DNA of 64,000 bases from an uncultured Lachnospiraceae bacterium (GCA_934339135.1 CAKRHP010000009.1:62001-126000); one strand, 5' to 3'; counted from the first letter of the stretch, positions 8,615-18,500 are shown. Notes: generated from the sequence alone by a model not told the origin. Program-made: numbers and translations.

Positions 8615-10354
8615 CTATCGACAGTCAACTATGGTATACTGCAGCTCCTGGTATCTTTCATTGATCTTCGGAATATAAATAATATCCATAAAGCAGCCGG
8701 TGGCACGGCCATCCACCAGATCCTGCCACATCTGTTCCGAATATTTCCGGCAGATTTCCCGTTTCATACACTGGTCTGTTCGAAAATCCACCAGATTATA
8801 GCGTTTCCCCTGATCCACCGCCATAAAGCTTCCCACCTGCCCCTCTTTTCCACGAATTTTTACGGACAAGATCTCCAATCCGCGTCTGGCAAAAAGCGCG
8901 CCTTCGTTTTTTTCTCCCACCGGCTGCAGATAGTTTAATTCCCGCACAAGATTTCCGTTAATCTCCGCCAATGTAACCTCCCGGTCGATGGTTACCTTTT
9001 CCGTCAGATCCTTCTGGGTCAGGGTGCATCTTTGGTTCAGGGTATCTCTCAAAATATCAAGATTCCTTTCCTCCAGAGAAAATCCCGCCGCCATAGCATG
9101 ACCTCCGTATTCCAGCAAAAGATCCCCACAGGCATTGAGCTCCTGCTGCATGTGGTATCCCGGTATGGAACGTCCGGATCCTTTCAGATGATCGCCCGAT
9201 CTTGTGAGTATCATAGTAGGACGGTAATATTTCTCCTTGATCCTGCCTGCCACGATCCCGGCAACACTCTCCGGACACTGCTCCACAAAAACCACCAGCA
9301 CATTCTGACTCAGATATCCTTCCTCCTCAATCTGCTTTTCTGCCAGTTCCGTAGACTTTGCCGTAATATCTTTCCTGCTCTCATTCAGGGCGATCAGTTC
9401 TCCTGCCAGCTTATCCGCCTGTTCCTGATCCTTGGCAAGCATCAATTCTACACCCGTAGAGGCATCTTCCAGCCGGCCTGCGGCATTAATACACGGACCG
9501 ATCCGAAAACCTATACAACCGGAATCCACTGCCCGGTTCAGATCAAGCTGACGGATCAGAGAAGCCAGTCCCCTGTTGGTACTATGCTGCAAAAACTCCA
9601 GTCCACAACTGACAATCGTTCTGTTTTCCTGTTGAAGGGGAACCACATCACAGACCGTTGCGATCGCAGCCATAGACAAAAGCTCATTTAAGAACTCCCC
9701 ATCTTCCCTGTCGTTATACAGCTCCGCGATCAGACGATATACCAATCCTGCGCCACACATTTCTCTCCATGGATATCTGCTCTCTTTTCTTTTGGGATCC
9801 ACCACGGCATCTGCCGGAGGAATCTGTTCCTCCCCTGTCTCATTATCCAAAGGTACATCATGATGATCCGTCACGATCATCGTCATTCCAAGCTCTTTAG
9901 CACAGACTACCGCATCCCAGGCAGAAATGCCATTGTCACAGGTAATAATGGTGTCCACACCCTTTTCCTGAGCCTGCTCCACCATATAACTGCGCAGCCC
10001 ATAACCGTCTCTCTGCCGGTGAGGCACACGCCAGCTCACATCGGCTCCCAGTCTCTCAAGTCCCAGCACCAGAATCGCAGTAGACATCACACCATCCACA
10101 TCATAATCCCCGATCACCTGTATCTTTCGGTGCATCTGTATCTTTTCTTTTATAATTTCCAGTGCCGGATCCAGATCATAAATATCATGAGCAGTATGCA
10201 GCTTCTCCATCGAAGGATATAGGTAATCATCTATGGCATTCCAGTCATAAAGACCTCTCTTTACCAGCACCTCCGCAAAAATTTCTGATATATGATATCT
10301 TTCCGCAATCTTTTTCAGATCCGCAGGATTTCTTTTTATCATCCACTGTTTCAT
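8615..10354 (-). CDS. recJ: Single-stranded-DNA-specific exonuclease RecJ
   Basis: A 579-residue DHH-family nuclease. The DHH core begins IQVIGDYDVDGVMSTAIL and continues with TIITCDNGIS and MIVTDHHDVPL; the DHHA1 motif is YGGHAMAAGFSLEE. These are metal- and phosphate-binding elements of RecJ, which degrades 5' single-stranded ends in recombination and repair. I start at the ATG at 10354 behind AAGGATG; a GTG six codons upstream overlaps that ribosome site. It is transcribed alone, divergent from prmA. Confidence 0.93.
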   Translation of the reverse strand: MKQWMIKRNPADLKKIAERYHISEIFAEVLVKRGLYDWNAIDDYLYPSMEKLHTAHDIYDLDPALEIIKEKIQMHRKIQVIGDYDVDGVMSTAILVLGLERLGADVSWRVPHRQRDGYGLRSYMVEQAQEKGVDTIITCDNGISAWDAVVCAKELGMTMIVTDHHDVPLDNETGEEQIPPADAVVDPKRKESRYPWREMCGAGLVYRLIAELYNDREDGEFLNELLSMAAIATVCDVVPLQQENRTIVSCGLEFLQHSTNRGLASLIRQLDLNRAVDSGCIGFRIGPCINAAGRLEDASTGVELMLAKDQEQADKLAGELIALNESRKDITAKSTELAEKQIEEEGYLSQNVLVVFVEQCPESVAGIVAGRIKEKYYRPTMILTRSGDHLKGSGRSIPGYHMQQELNACGDLLLEYGGHAMAAGFSLEERNLDILRDTLNQRCTLTQKDLTEKVTIDREVTLAEINGNLVRELNYLQPVGEKNEGALFARRGLEILSVKIRGKEGQVGSFMAVDQGKRYNLVDFRTDQCMKREICRKYSEQMWQDLVDGRATGCFMDIIYIPKINERYQELQYTIVDCR

Positions 10355-10495
10355 TTGTATAACATCCTTCACTTTGTTATAATGAATTTATCATAATTGC
10401 CTATTGCTGTAAAGCCAACACATAAATCCACTCAGCAAACAATATGCCTGCACTCCAAACCTGGCAGGTTGAAGCAGAAAGGAATGGAAGATTAT

Positions 10496-11530
10496 ATGAA
10501 ATGGATCCAATACAAAGTATCTACAACCACGGATGCCGCAGAGGTCATCGGAGAGCTTCTTTACGAGCTTGGCATACAGGGCTTTGAAATCTCTGACCAT
10601 GTTCCTCTGACACCGGAGGAAGAAAAGCAGATGTACACCGATATTCCGGCAGATTTAGGACCGGATGACGGCAGATCCGTCCTGACCTTCTACACAGAAG
10701 GGGAGAACGATCCACAGGAACGGGAGTTTTTCAGCACCGGTTCCTCCCTGCGGGATGCCGATTTTGCCCCGGCACCGGCAGAGCAAAGCCCGGAAGAACT
10801 GATTCAGGCTTTCCTCGGGAGAATCAAAGAGATGCAGCAATTTTTTCCATTTCCCGATCCGAAAATCTCCTATTCCGTACAGGACGATTCCCAGTGGAAG
10901 GATAAATGGAAGGACAGCTTCCATCCGTTCCGGGTATCGGATGACCTGATCGTCACTCCCGTCTGGGAACCACAACCTGAAATTGCTACCACAAAGGATA
11001 CTCTCCTTCTGATCGAGCCCGGCTCTGCCTTTGGAACCGGCACCCACGAAACCACCCGCCTCTGTATGACCTCCCTGAGGAAATATATTTTTCCGGAAAC
11101 AACCATCTTGGACGCAGGCTGTGGCAGTGGTATTCTGGCGATTGCAGCACTTCTCTACGGAGCAAAAAGTGCATTTTGTCTGGACATTGATCCTTCTGCC
11201 GTTACCGGCACATTGGAGAATGCAGAACGGAATCACATTGGAAGCGATCGTATCCGGGCCATCCACGGCAACATTCTCGAGGACAGCGCCACGATCAAAG
11301 CAGCCTGTCCGGAGCCTTTTGATGTTGTGGTTGCAAATATTCTTGCCGATGTGATCATCCCTCTTGCGGGTATGATCCGTCCCTTCCTTAAGGCCGACGG
11401 TGTATTTATCTCCTCCGGCATCCTTGCCAGCCGTGGAGATGATGTCCGCAAAGCACTGACAGATAATAATTTCACGATCATCGAGGAAAACACTCTTGGA
11501 GAATGGATCTCTTTTGTAGCAAAACCGTAA
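10496..11530 (+). CDS. prmA: Ribosomal protein L11 methyltransferase
   Basis: A 344-residue SAM-dependent methyltransferase. The segment EPGSAFGTGTHETTRLCM, the SAM motif I LDAGCGSGILAIAA near residue 205 and the FDVVVANILADVI motif are diagnostic of PrmA, which trimethylates ribosomal protein L11. The first 150 residues form the L11-recognition domain. The start is between two ATGs 12 bases apart (10484, 10496); the second has the better spaced GGAAG. A bidirectional terminator follows. Confidence 0.92.
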   Translation: MKWIQYKVSTTTDAAEVIGELLYELGIQGFEISDHVPLTPEEEKQMYTDIPADLGPDDGRSVLTFYTEGENDPQEREFFSTGSSLRDADFAPAPAEQSPEELIQAFLGRIKEMQQFFPFPDPKISYSVQDDSQWKDKWKDSFHPFRVSDDLIVTPVWEPQPEIATTKDTLLLIEPGSAFGTGTHETTRLCMTSLRKYIFPETTILDAGCGSGILAIAALLYGAKSAFCLDIDPSAVTGTLENAERNHIGSDRIRAIHGNILEDSATIKAACPEPFDVVVANILADVIIPLAGMIRPFLKADGVFISSGILASRGDDVRKALTDNNFTIIEENTLGEWISFVAKP

Positions 11531-11568
11531 ATTGACATAAAAAAATTATAAGCATTTTCCCATACAAA

Positions 11569-11599
11569 ATAAGGTGCCACTGTTACGTGACACCTTATA
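11569..11599. terminator. Bidirectional intrinsic terminator
   Basis: ATAAGGTGYCAC arms pair as ATAAGGTGCCAC / GTGACACCTTAT across a six-base loop. It is shared by the convergent prmA and secDF genes. Confidence 0.75.
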
Positions 11600-11636
11600 A
11601 TCTTATCTGATATACTTTGACATCCGATAAACACTC

Positions 11637-13844
11637 TTATGCATTCTTCTTGCCAAGTTTTCTTTTCATTGTATACCACAAAGTACCGGTAATACATACG
11701 GAAGAATATGCTCCGCAGATGATACCTGCCATCAGAGGGATTGCAAAATCCTTTACAGAATCTACACCGAGAATACCCAGCATAAATACCATGATGAACG
11801 TGGTAATGGAAGTATTGATACTTCTGGTCAATGTCTGTGTGATACTGTCATCCACAATCTGATCCAGAACGGAAGAATCCTTGCGTCCGTTCAGGTTCTC
11901 ACGGATACGGTCAAAGATAACGATGGTTGCGTTGATAGAGTAACCAACAATGGTAAGCATACATGCAATAAATGTATTACCTACGGAAATCTTGGACACC
12001 GCATATACCAAAAGCACGATCGCACAGTCATGAAGCAATGCCAAAACAGCACTGCTGGCAAAGATAACATCCTTGAACCGGAACCAGATATAGATCAGCA
12101 TACAGATCGATGCTATGATCACGGATACAATTGCGTTTGTCTTCATCTCATCCGATACTGCTGCACTGATGCTGTCGTACTGGATGTTCTTTTCCTGCAC
12201 CTTAAACTTATCTACTAACTGATTGGTCAGATCTGCTCTCTGATCGTCCGTAAGCTCTACCGTCTTAACCGATAAAGTATTGCTTCCGGCCACATCAGAA
12301 ATAATAACATCGTTTGATCCACTTGTCTTGCTGAAGATACTCTCTACCTGCTTCTTCAGATCATCATCGATCTTTTCCCCGCTGTCAAAGGTAACATTGT
12401 AAGTAGTGCCGCCCAGGAAATCAAGACCATAATTTAAAATATGACCGATTCTTCCAGTCTTATTGACAACCAGCATAACGATACATGCCAGGATCAATAC
12501 ACCGGAAAGTGCAAAGAACTTCATTCTGTTGGCAACAAACGGGATACGCTTTCTCGCACCCTCAACACCAAAGTATTTCACATCGTCAATGCCAAGAACA
12601 TACATTGCCTGAAGAAGAAGCTTTGTGATAACAAGGGCTGTAAACATAGACAGAATAATACCGATTGCCAATGTGGTCGCAAATCCCTTGATCGTACCGG
12701 ATCCCTTCAGATAAAGCACGAATGCTGCGATCAATGTGGTTACATTACCATCCACGATAGCGGATAACGCCTTATCAAAACCAAGCTTAATACTCGTCTG
12801 TACGGACTTACCCTTCGCAAGCTCCTCCTTGATACGGGTGAATATGATAACATTCGCATCCACCGCCATACCAATATTCAAAATGATACCGGCAACACCC
12901 GGAAGTGTCAGGGTAACATTTAAGCCATTTAATACCACAAGCATCAGCACCAGATAGAACAACAGTGCAACAGATGCTGCCAGACCCGGAAGTCTGTAGA
13001 ATACTACCATGAACAGTACTACCAGAGCAAATCCGATCGCACCCGCCAGAAGACTTGTCTTAATTGCATCAAGACCAAGCTGAGCTCCAACCACCTGAGA
13101 CTGTGCCTCTTTCAGTTCCAGAGGAAGTGCACCGATACGGATACCTGCTGCCAGCTCCTCTGCGTCAGCAAATGTCTTAAAGCTTCCGGAAATCTGAGCC
13201 TTACCATTGAGGATCTCACTCTGGACTGCCGGAGAAGAAAGCTCTTTTCCATCATAGATAATATAAATTCTCTTCTTCGATGGGGCTGCTGCCTGTGTGG
13301 CTGCTCCAAATTTTTTGGTTCCCTTTTTGTTGAAGGTAATATCAACGACATTCTCTTTGTTCTTTGTCGTCTCATCCTGAATGGTATTGGCCTCAGCATT
13401 CTTTACCTCAGAACCGGAACAGATGACTTTACTCTTGTCATATGTAACGGTACCATCCTTCTTCACGGTAACATCATCCTCTGCCACGAAGTCAAGAGAA
13501 CCCTCTTTACCAAGGCTCTTTAATACTTCCTCTGCATCCGCAACACCCGGGATATCTACCTCAATACGCTTGTCTCCCTGCTGTACAACAGAGGACTCTG
13601 TACTGTATACCTCGGCACGCTGCTGCATCTTCTGGATCGTATCCTTCATCTCTGTGTCTGTCGGATTATCCTTGACTGCCTCATACGTGATACTGACACC
13701 GCCGGCCAGATCCAGTCCCAACCTGATGTTCTGAGCACTTCCCTTGTGGGCAGCTCCCAGTCCAACCAGAGTCGTGTAACCACAAAATGCGATCGCTGCT
13801 ATAATCACGATTATAGTGAGCAATCCTTTCCTTTTGTTCTTCAT
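11637..13844 (-). CDS. secDF: Protein translocase SecDF, fused
   Basis: A 735-residue membrane protein with SecD and SecF joined, as in Bacillus. The N-terminal TM is followed by the periplasmic motif IRLGLDLAGGVSITYE. SecD transmembrane motifs include IILNIGMAVDANVIIFTRIKEE. A second D(F)GG motif, YGLDFLGGTTYNV (near residue 480), opens SecF, ending with TIVGYSINATIVIFDRIREN. It uses the proton or sodium gradient to assist late steps of Sec export. The start follows AAGGAGATATGTAGCA. The yajC gene lies 3 kb away on the same strand. Confidence 0.95.
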   Translation of the reverse strand: MKNKRKGLLTIIVIIAAIAFCGYTTLVGLGAAHKGSAQNIRLGLDLAGGVSITYEAVKDNPTDTEMKDTIQKMQQRAEVYSTESSVVQQGDKRIEVDIPGVADAEEVLKSLGKEGSLDFVAEDDVTVKKDGTVTYDKSKVICSGSEVKNAEANTIQDETTKNKENVVDITFNKKGTKKFGAATQAAAPSKKRIYIIYDGKELSSPAVQSEILNGKAQISGSFKTFADAEELAAGIRIGALPLELKEAQSQVVGAQLGLDAIKTSLLAGAIGFALVVLFMVVFYRLPGLAASVALLFYLVLMLVVLNGLNVTLTLPGVAGIILNIGMAVDANVIIFTRIKEELAKGKSVQTSIKLGFDKALSAIVDGNVTTLIAAFVLYLKGSGTIKGFATTLAIGIILSMFTALVITKLLLQAMYVLGIDDVKYFGVEGARKRIPFVANRMKFFALSGVLILACIVMLVVNKTGRIGHILNYGLDFLGGTTYNVTFDSGEKIDDDLKKQVESIFSKTSGSNDVIISDVAGSNTLSVKTVELTDDQRADLTNQLVDKFKVQEKNIQYDSISAAVSDEMKTNAIVSVIIASICMLIYIWFRFKDVIFASSAVLALLHDCAIVLLVYAVSKISVGNTFIACMLTIVGYSINATIVIFDRIRENLNGRKDSSVLDQIVDDSITQTLTRSINTSITTFIMVFMLGILGVDSVKDFAIPLMAGIICGAYSSVCITGTLWYTMKRKLGKKNA

Positions 13845-13931
13845 TGCTACATATCTCCTTTAAATAACTCTTTTTCGCAGATATTCTTATGCTTTCGTTC
13901 CGTACACGCATAAAAAACCACGTTAAAGATT

Positions 13932-13961
13932 ATTATAGCATAGTCAATGAAAGATTGGCAA
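13932..13961 (-). promoter_or_regulatory. Probable promoter of secDF
   Basis: Minus-strand TTGCCA (13961-13956), an 18-base spacer and TATAAT (13937-13932), about 90 bases before the secDF start. Confidence 0.55.
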
Positions 13962-14001
13962 GAGATTCCTTATATTTCCTTAAGCCTTTCACAAACCCAT
14001 T

Positions 14002-14883
14002 TTACCGTCCACTGAAATAAACTTTTCCGCCCTTGGCATCAATGCCTTTATAGTAGAACAATTCCTCTACCGTCACAAGCTGGAAGCCTTTCTTACACAG
14101 CTTTGGTACCAACTTTTCCACAGCGGCAGCCGTACTTGGATATAGATCATGCATCAACACAATATCTCCATCTTTAATACTTTTACAGCGCTTTAATATT
14201 TTTGCTTTATTTCTGCTTGCCCAGTCCTCCGTATCCACACTCCAATAGATCATCGGGATCTGAATGGTCTGGCGCATTTTGTCATTGACATTGCCATACG
14301 GCGGACGCAGCATCGTCGGGTTCTCCCCGTTAATCTTTTTCATAACACGAAATGCCCTTTTTAATTCCCGGCGCATCTGCTTTTTTTTCATTTTGCTGAG
14401 ATCCCCGTGATCAAAGGTATGGGTCGCGATCTGATTTCCCTTTTGAAAAGCATTTTTCATGGTATCTGCATATCGTTCCACACGATTACCAACCACAAAA
14501 AAAGTAGCTCTGGAATCATTCTTTGCCAAAACCCTGACAATACGATTCGTTACACGGTCATAAGGACCGTCATCAAAAGTCAGTGCCACCATCGGTTTAT
14601 CCGGATCCAGATCTTTGCGGATATGCTCTACCGAAGCCTTTTCTTCCGGTGGTTTCTTCGTTTCCAACGGCTTCTCTGCCTTTTTGTTTTTTTCCTTCTG
14701 ATCCACAGAAGCTTCTGTCTTTAGCTGGGTTTTATCCTGTTCCCCCTGACGGTTCAGGCGCACAAGCTGCACTGCCATTGCAATGATCACAATTCCAAGC
14801 ACTACAGCCGCACTCATCATGATCCCTATAGAACGGGTATCCCCCTGTCCTCTTCTGTCATTTCCCTTATCTCCTCTGCTCAT
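14002..14883 (-). CDS. Membrane-anchored polysaccharide deacetylase (NodB family)
   Basis: A 293-residue protein with a basic N-terminus, one transmembrane segment near residues 22-42, a charged Lys/Glu-rich linker and a NodB domain from about residue 95. Motifs are TFDDGP (catalytic and metal Asp), the metal-binding H-x3-H in ATHTFDHGDL, RPPYGN and the motif 5 His in VLMHDLYPST. It is expected to remove N-acetyl groups from peptidoglycan or another wall glycan outside the cell, like PdaA/PgdA proteins. It lies between secDF and the TIGR04086-type gene. Confidence 0.88.
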   Translation of the reverse strand: MSRGDKGNDRRGQGDTRSIGIMMSAAVVLGIVIIAMAVQLVRLNRQGEQDKTQLKTEASVDQKEKNKKAEKPLETKKPPEEKASVEHIRKDLDPDKPMVALTFDDGPYDRVTNRIVRVLAKNDSRATFFVVGNRVERYADTMKNAFQKGNQIATHTFDHGDLSKMKKKQMRRELKRAFRVMKKINGENPTMLRPPYGNVNDKMRQTIQIPMIYWSVDTEDWASRNKAKILKRCKSIKDGDIVLMHDLYPSTAAAVEKLVPKLCKKGFQLVTVEELFYYKGIDAKGGKVYFSGR

Positions 14884-15039
14884 CTTCTACTCACCTTTTC
14901 TTCCTTCATTCACTTGTGCTTTTCGCGAGCATTTTGTCCCCTCTTTTTTCGCACACCGACTATCATAACACAACTGATTTTTTTATCATCACACAATGTT
15001 TACTTTTATATTAAATAACTATTAACTATCTGATAACTT

Positions 15040-15420
15040 TTATTTATCTCCATGATCCGCCGGAGCAATCATTCCACCGATCATTCCCGCAACCACACAG
15101 ATAATGCCGCTGCTGATCGTCTGAAAATTCATTGTGAGTCCCTGATGATAAATAACATTTCCCACCAGCAAAAGTACCAGAAAATAGCCAAAGCCCATCA
15201 GTGCTCCCCAGAGAAATTTCTGTTTTCCCCTGATCTGTCCAATACAAAAGCCTCCTATCAGAGAAGAGATCACATACGCAGCGATCACTCCTCCACCGAT
15301 AAACCCGGGATTCATATGTCCATTCAACATAACTGCCGAAATCACTGCCAGGATCACCGCGGAGATCACCAGCATTCCCATTAATATCACAAAGAATCCT
15401 ATCACATTTTTACTTTTCAT
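15040..15420 (-). CDS. TIGR04086-type four-helix membrane protein
   Basis: A 126-residue protein with four predicted membrane segments (IGFFVILMGMLVISAVIL; GVIAAYVISSLIGGFCIG; FLWGALMGFGYFLVLLLVG; IICVVAGMIGGMIA). It resembles the small TIGR04086/YrzE membrane proteins that in Clostridia are often encoded near yajC and secDF. The function is unknown. The ATG at 15420 follows AGGAGCGAACA and the gene diverges from the PHP phosphoesterase. Confidence 0.7.
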   Translation of the reverse strand: MKSKNVIGFFVILMGMLVISAVILAVISAVMLNGHMNPGFIGGGVIAAYVISSLIGGFCIGQIRGKQKFLWGALMGFGYFLVLLLVGNVIYHQGLTMNFQTISSGIICVVAGMIGGMIAPADHGDK

Positions 15421-15453
15421 TGTTCGCTCCTGAAAATCACGTTTTGTTATCTA

Positions 15454-15482
15454 TTGTATGTTCATTTGTGTTAAACTATTCA
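15454..15482 (+). promoter_or_regulatory. Possible promoter of the PHP phosphoesterase gene
   Basis: TTGTAT, a 17-base spacer and TATTCA, ending 27 bases before the start codon. Both boxes are imperfect. Confidence 0.4.
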
Positions 15483-15509
15483 GCAGAACAAATATCAGGA
15501 GGGATTTCC

Positions 15510-16373
15510 ATGACGAATTATATTGATCTGCATACACATTCCAATGCTTCCGATGGCACATGCACTCCCACGGAAGTGGTACAGCGTGCCGCACAGAAGG
15601 GACTTCATGCCATGGCATTGACTGACCACGACACCGTATCCGGTGTGGAGGAAGCCACGAACGCCGCCGTTTCGCTTTCTCTGCCCATCCAGGTCATCCC
15701 AGGCACAGAACTTTCCGTGGCATACCAAAAGCAGGATATCCATATCGTGGGGCTTTTTGTGGATCACTGCAACAAAGCTTTTCAGGATATGACACAGCTT
15801 CTGATCCGGCGCCGTCAGGAACGAAACGAGGAAATGATACGACGCTTCAACAAAAACGGCATCCCTGTCACCTACGAGGATCTCACCCAGGGAAATCCAG
15901 ATGCCGTGATCACCAGAGCGCATTTTGCCAGATATCTCGTGGAACATCAGATCGTCAAGATGCCAAATGAGGCTTTCAAAAAATATCTGGATCCCGGCTG
16001 TCCTTATTTCATTCCACGGGAATATATCCAGCCGGAGGACGGAATTGAGATTATCCGAAAAGCCGGTGGTGTTCCGATCCTTGCTCATCCCCTTCACTAC
16101 AAGCTGCCCCAGAAGGAGCTGGAGGCATTGATCGCCCGGCTTAAAGATGCCGGACTTATGGGAATTGAGGTGAAATATTCCAACCATACCATGCAGGATG
16201 AATATTATGCCGGCCAGCTTGCTTCCCGTTTCCACCTGCTGCCAAGCGGCGGCTCGGACTTTCATGGAGCCAACAAACCGGCGATCGATATCGGTACCGG
16301 CCGTGGAAATCTCGCTGTACCATATGAATATCTTGAAAAGCTTGCAGCGGCCGTAGACTATCCTTTATCCTGA
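15510..16373 (+). CDS. PHP-domain phosphoesterase (RNase AM / YciV-like)
   Basis: A 287-residue PHP hydrolase. The four PHP motifs are present: DLHTHSNASDG, ALTDHDTVSG, ILAHPLHYK and SGGSDFHG, which supply metal-binding His and Asp residues. Length and motif order match the 3',5'-nucleotide bisphosphate phosphatase / 5'-3' exoribonuclease family (YciV). It probably degrades pAp or RNA 5' ends; the exact substrate is inferred. The start at 15510 has GGAGGG upstream; the frame's earlier opening at 15420 lacks one. Confidence 0.85.
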   Translation: MTNYIDLHTHSNASDGTCTPTEVVQRAAQKGLHAMALTDHDTVSGVEEATNAAVSLSLPIQVIPGTELSVAYQKQDIHIVGLFVDHCNKAFQDMTQLLIRRRQERNEEMIRRFNKNGIPVTYEDLTQGNPDAVITRAHFARYLVEHQIVKMPNEAFKKYLDPGCPYFIPREYIQPEDGIEIIRKAGGVPILAHPLHYKLPQKELEALIARLKDAGLMGIEVKYSNHTMQDEYYAGQLASRFHLLPSGGSDFHGANKPAIDIGTGRGNLAVPYEYLEKLAAAVDYPLS

Positions 16374-16441
16374 CAGACACATATACATATTTCCCTCATA
16401 ACATTTCCAAAATAAAAGCTGCAATTCCTGCAAAACAAAAA

Positions 16442-16471
16442 CGTCTGAAGAAAACCTCTTCAGACGCTTTT
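16442..16471. terminator. Bidirectional intrinsic terminator
   Basis: CGTCTGAAGA pairs with TCTTCAGACG around a five-base loop, followed by CTTTTT on the plus strand and preceded by an A run for the minus strand. It separates the PHP gene from convergent yajC. Confidence 0.8.
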
Positions 16472-16498
16472 TATCATATATCAGCAAAATAAATTCGA

Positions 16499-16831
16499 TT
16501 ATTTGTTTTCGTTGCCCTGCTTATCAATCTCTACGATGTTTTCCTTTTTCATCGGGATACGGCAGTTTTTGTTATTACCAAACTCTACAATGACAACTTC
16601 ATCCATAATATCAATTACAACACCGAAAAATCCACTGGTAGTCAGAACGCTGTCTCCTACCTCCAGAGTAGTGAGCAGAGTATCATGCTCCTTCTGCTGT
16701 TTCTTCTGTGGACGGATGGCAAAGAACCAGAAAATACCGATGATAGCTGCATAGATCACTACCATACTGAGAATCCCCTGTGTTGTAGACGCCTGTCCGT
16801 TTGCTGATGCCAATACGCTTATTGCATTCAT
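16499..16831 (-). CDS. yajC: Preprotein translocase subunit YajC
   Basis: A 110-residue single-span protein. The hydrophobic segment is GILSMVVIYAAIIGIFWFFA, directly followed by the YajC hallmark IRPQKKQQKEH and the cytosolic core LEVGDSVLTTSGFFGVV. It partners SecDF at the SecYEG channel. Its ATG overlaps the tgt stop by 4 bp, the common tgt-yajC arrangement. Confidence 0.92.
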   Translation of the reverse strand: MNAISVLASANGQASTTQGILSMVVIYAAIIGIFWFFAIRPQKKQQKEHDTLLTTLEVGDSVLTTSGFFGVVIDIMDEVVIVEFGNNKNCRIPMKKENIVEIDKQGNENK

Positions 16832-17958
16832 TTTAGTTCCTCCATACTTTCTAATTTTTTCTTTTTATATTCCTGGAAGCATCCCTGTTCGATCGCCTCC
16901 CGAATTTCTTCCATTAAATGATTATAGAACCACAGATTGTGCGTTACCATGCAACGAAGTCCCAGCATTTCCTTGGCTTTTAGCAGATGACGGATATAAG
17001 CACGGCTGTACCTGCGGCATACCGGACATCCACAATCCTCATCCAACGGCCGGTCATCTCTCTCATACTTTGCATTAAAGAGATTCATCTTTCCATGGTT
17101 GGTGTATGCATGACCATGTCTGCCATTGCGGGCAGGATATACGCAGTCAAAGAAATCCACACCACGCTCCACAGCCTCCAGAATATTCTGTGGTGTACCC
17201 ACTCCCATCAGATAAACCGGCTTGTCCTCCGGCAGATAATCAATCGTCTTCTCGATGACCTCATACATTTCATCGTGGGTTTCTCCCACTGCCAGACCAC
17301 CAAAAGCATATCCAGCCAGATCCATCTCTGAGATTCTTTTGGCATGCTCGATCCGGATATCCTCAAAAGTACCCCCCTGATTGATACCAAATAATAACTG
17401 ATGAGGATTCAACGTCTCCTCCAGACCATTCAGACGATTCATTTCCTTCTGACAACGCTCCAGCCATCTTGTGGTACGGTCAACAGAATCCTGCATATAC
17501 TTCCTGGTGGCAGGATGCGGCGGACACTCATCAAATGCCATCGCTATCGTCGAAGCAAGATGCGACTGTATCTGCATGCTCTCCTCCGGTCCCATAAAAA
17601 TGCGGTGACCGTCAATGTGGGAGTTAAAATATACACCTTCCTCTTTGATCTTGCGAAGTCCCGCCAGAGAGAAAACCTGAAATCCACCGGAATCTGTCAG
17701 CACCGGACGATCCCAGACAGCAAACTTACGGATGCCTCCCATGTCATAAACCACATCATCCCCGGGTCTCACATGAAGATGATAGGTATTGCACAGCATG
17801 ATCTGTGTCTCTATCTCCTCCAGATCTCTGGTAGAAACGGCTCCCTTGATAGCACCGATCGTGCCGACATTCATAAACACCGGAGTCTCCACTGTCCCGT
17901 GAACCGTCTCCAGCCTGGCACGTTTCGCCCTTCCATCCTTACATAATACCTTATACAT
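16828..17958 (-). CDS. tgt: tRNA-guanine transglycosylase
   Basis: A 376-residue enzyme that swaps the wobble guanine of GUN tRNAs for preQ1 or queuine. Visible motifs are VLTDSGGFQVFSLAG (general acid Asp), LFGINQGGTFEDIR, YLMGVGTPQNILEAVERGVDFFDCVYPARNGRHG (nucleophile Asp) and the zinc site CGCPVCRRYS with a downstream His. The ATG at 17958 follows GGAGG; an upstream in-frame start at 18000 would overrun the family N-terminus. It is coupled to yajC. Confidence 0.95.
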   Translation of the reverse strand: MYKVLCKDGRAKRARLETVHGTVETPVFMNVGTIGAIKGAVSTRDLEEIETQIMLCNTYHLHVRPGDDVVYDMGGIRKFAVWDRPVLTDSGGFQVFSLAGLRKIKEEGVYFNSHIDGHRIFMGPEESMQIQSHLASTIAMAFDECPPHPATRKYMQDSVDRTTRWLERCQKEMNRLNGLEETLNPHQLLFGINQGGTFEDIRIEHAKRISEMDLAGYAFGGLAVGETHDEMYEVIEKTIDYLPEDKPVYLMGVGTPQNILEAVERGVDFFDCVYPARNGRHGHAYTNHGKMNLFNAKYERDDRPLDEDCGCPVCRRYSRAYIRHLLKAKEMLGLRCMVTHNLWFYNHLMEEIREAIEQGCFQEYKKKKLESMEELK

Positions 17959-18016
17959 TCTTTTTATTTCCTCCAATATGTCTATCCGCGATAATAGCAC
18001 CGGAATGCCCTCTGTG

Positions 18017-18475
18017 TCAATATCTGCGGAATAAATCTAATAAGAATTTAATAATTAGAATGATCGCTACGACAGGAATGACAACCGTTACAGTAAGCTT
18101 TAGCACAAAGATCAGCACCGCGATCACAATGATGGCAATAGAGATCAGCATCGCATAACGGAATACCTTATCATACCATTTTTCACCGGAGCCTCCATTC
18201 GGATAAACACTGTCTGTCCGGGTTTCCCTGCTGTAATCATCTCTCGCCTGTTCCTTATAAAAATCTGCCATGGGTCCTTTTGAAGCCGTAAAAGAATCAA
18301 TCAGTGTTCTCGCGATCAGCCGGGGATCTCCCAGTTCCTCGCACACCTCTCTCTCAGACTTACTGCTCTCCGCAAAATAATTATCATAATAGCGGATATT
18401 GTCCTCAATATCCTGTACCGGAATATTGCCCTCTAACGCCATGCGCAGTTCTGATAGAAACTCTCTTCTGGTCAT
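18017..18475 (-). CDS. DUF1700/HAAS-domain membrane protein
   Basis: A 152-residue protein. The N-terminal helical part MTRREFLSELRMALEG...DIEDNIRYYDNYF...ELGDPRLIARTLI is typical of the DUF1700/HAAS domain found in small envelope-stress or regulator-associated membrane proteins. Two transmembrane helices occupy residues 105-148 and the tail is basic (LLDLFRRY). It usually pairs with a PadR regulator, but none is adjacent here; it sits between tgt and the aldolase gene. Confidence 0.75.
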   Translation of the reverse strand: MTRREFLSELRMALEGNIPVQDIEDNIRYYDNYFAESSKSEREVCEELGDPRLIARTLIDSFTASKGPMADFYKEQARDDYSRETRTDSVYPNGGSGEKWYDKVFRYAMLISIAIIVIAVLIFVLKLTVTVVIPVVAIILIIKFLLDLFRRY

Positions 18476-18500
18476 GCTCTATCCTCCATTATAGAAACAA

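Noticed and set aside
10373..10495. Possible T-box or other leader riboswitch before prmA
   Set aside because: The gap is only about 120 bases, with no conserved T-box core and no terminator stem.
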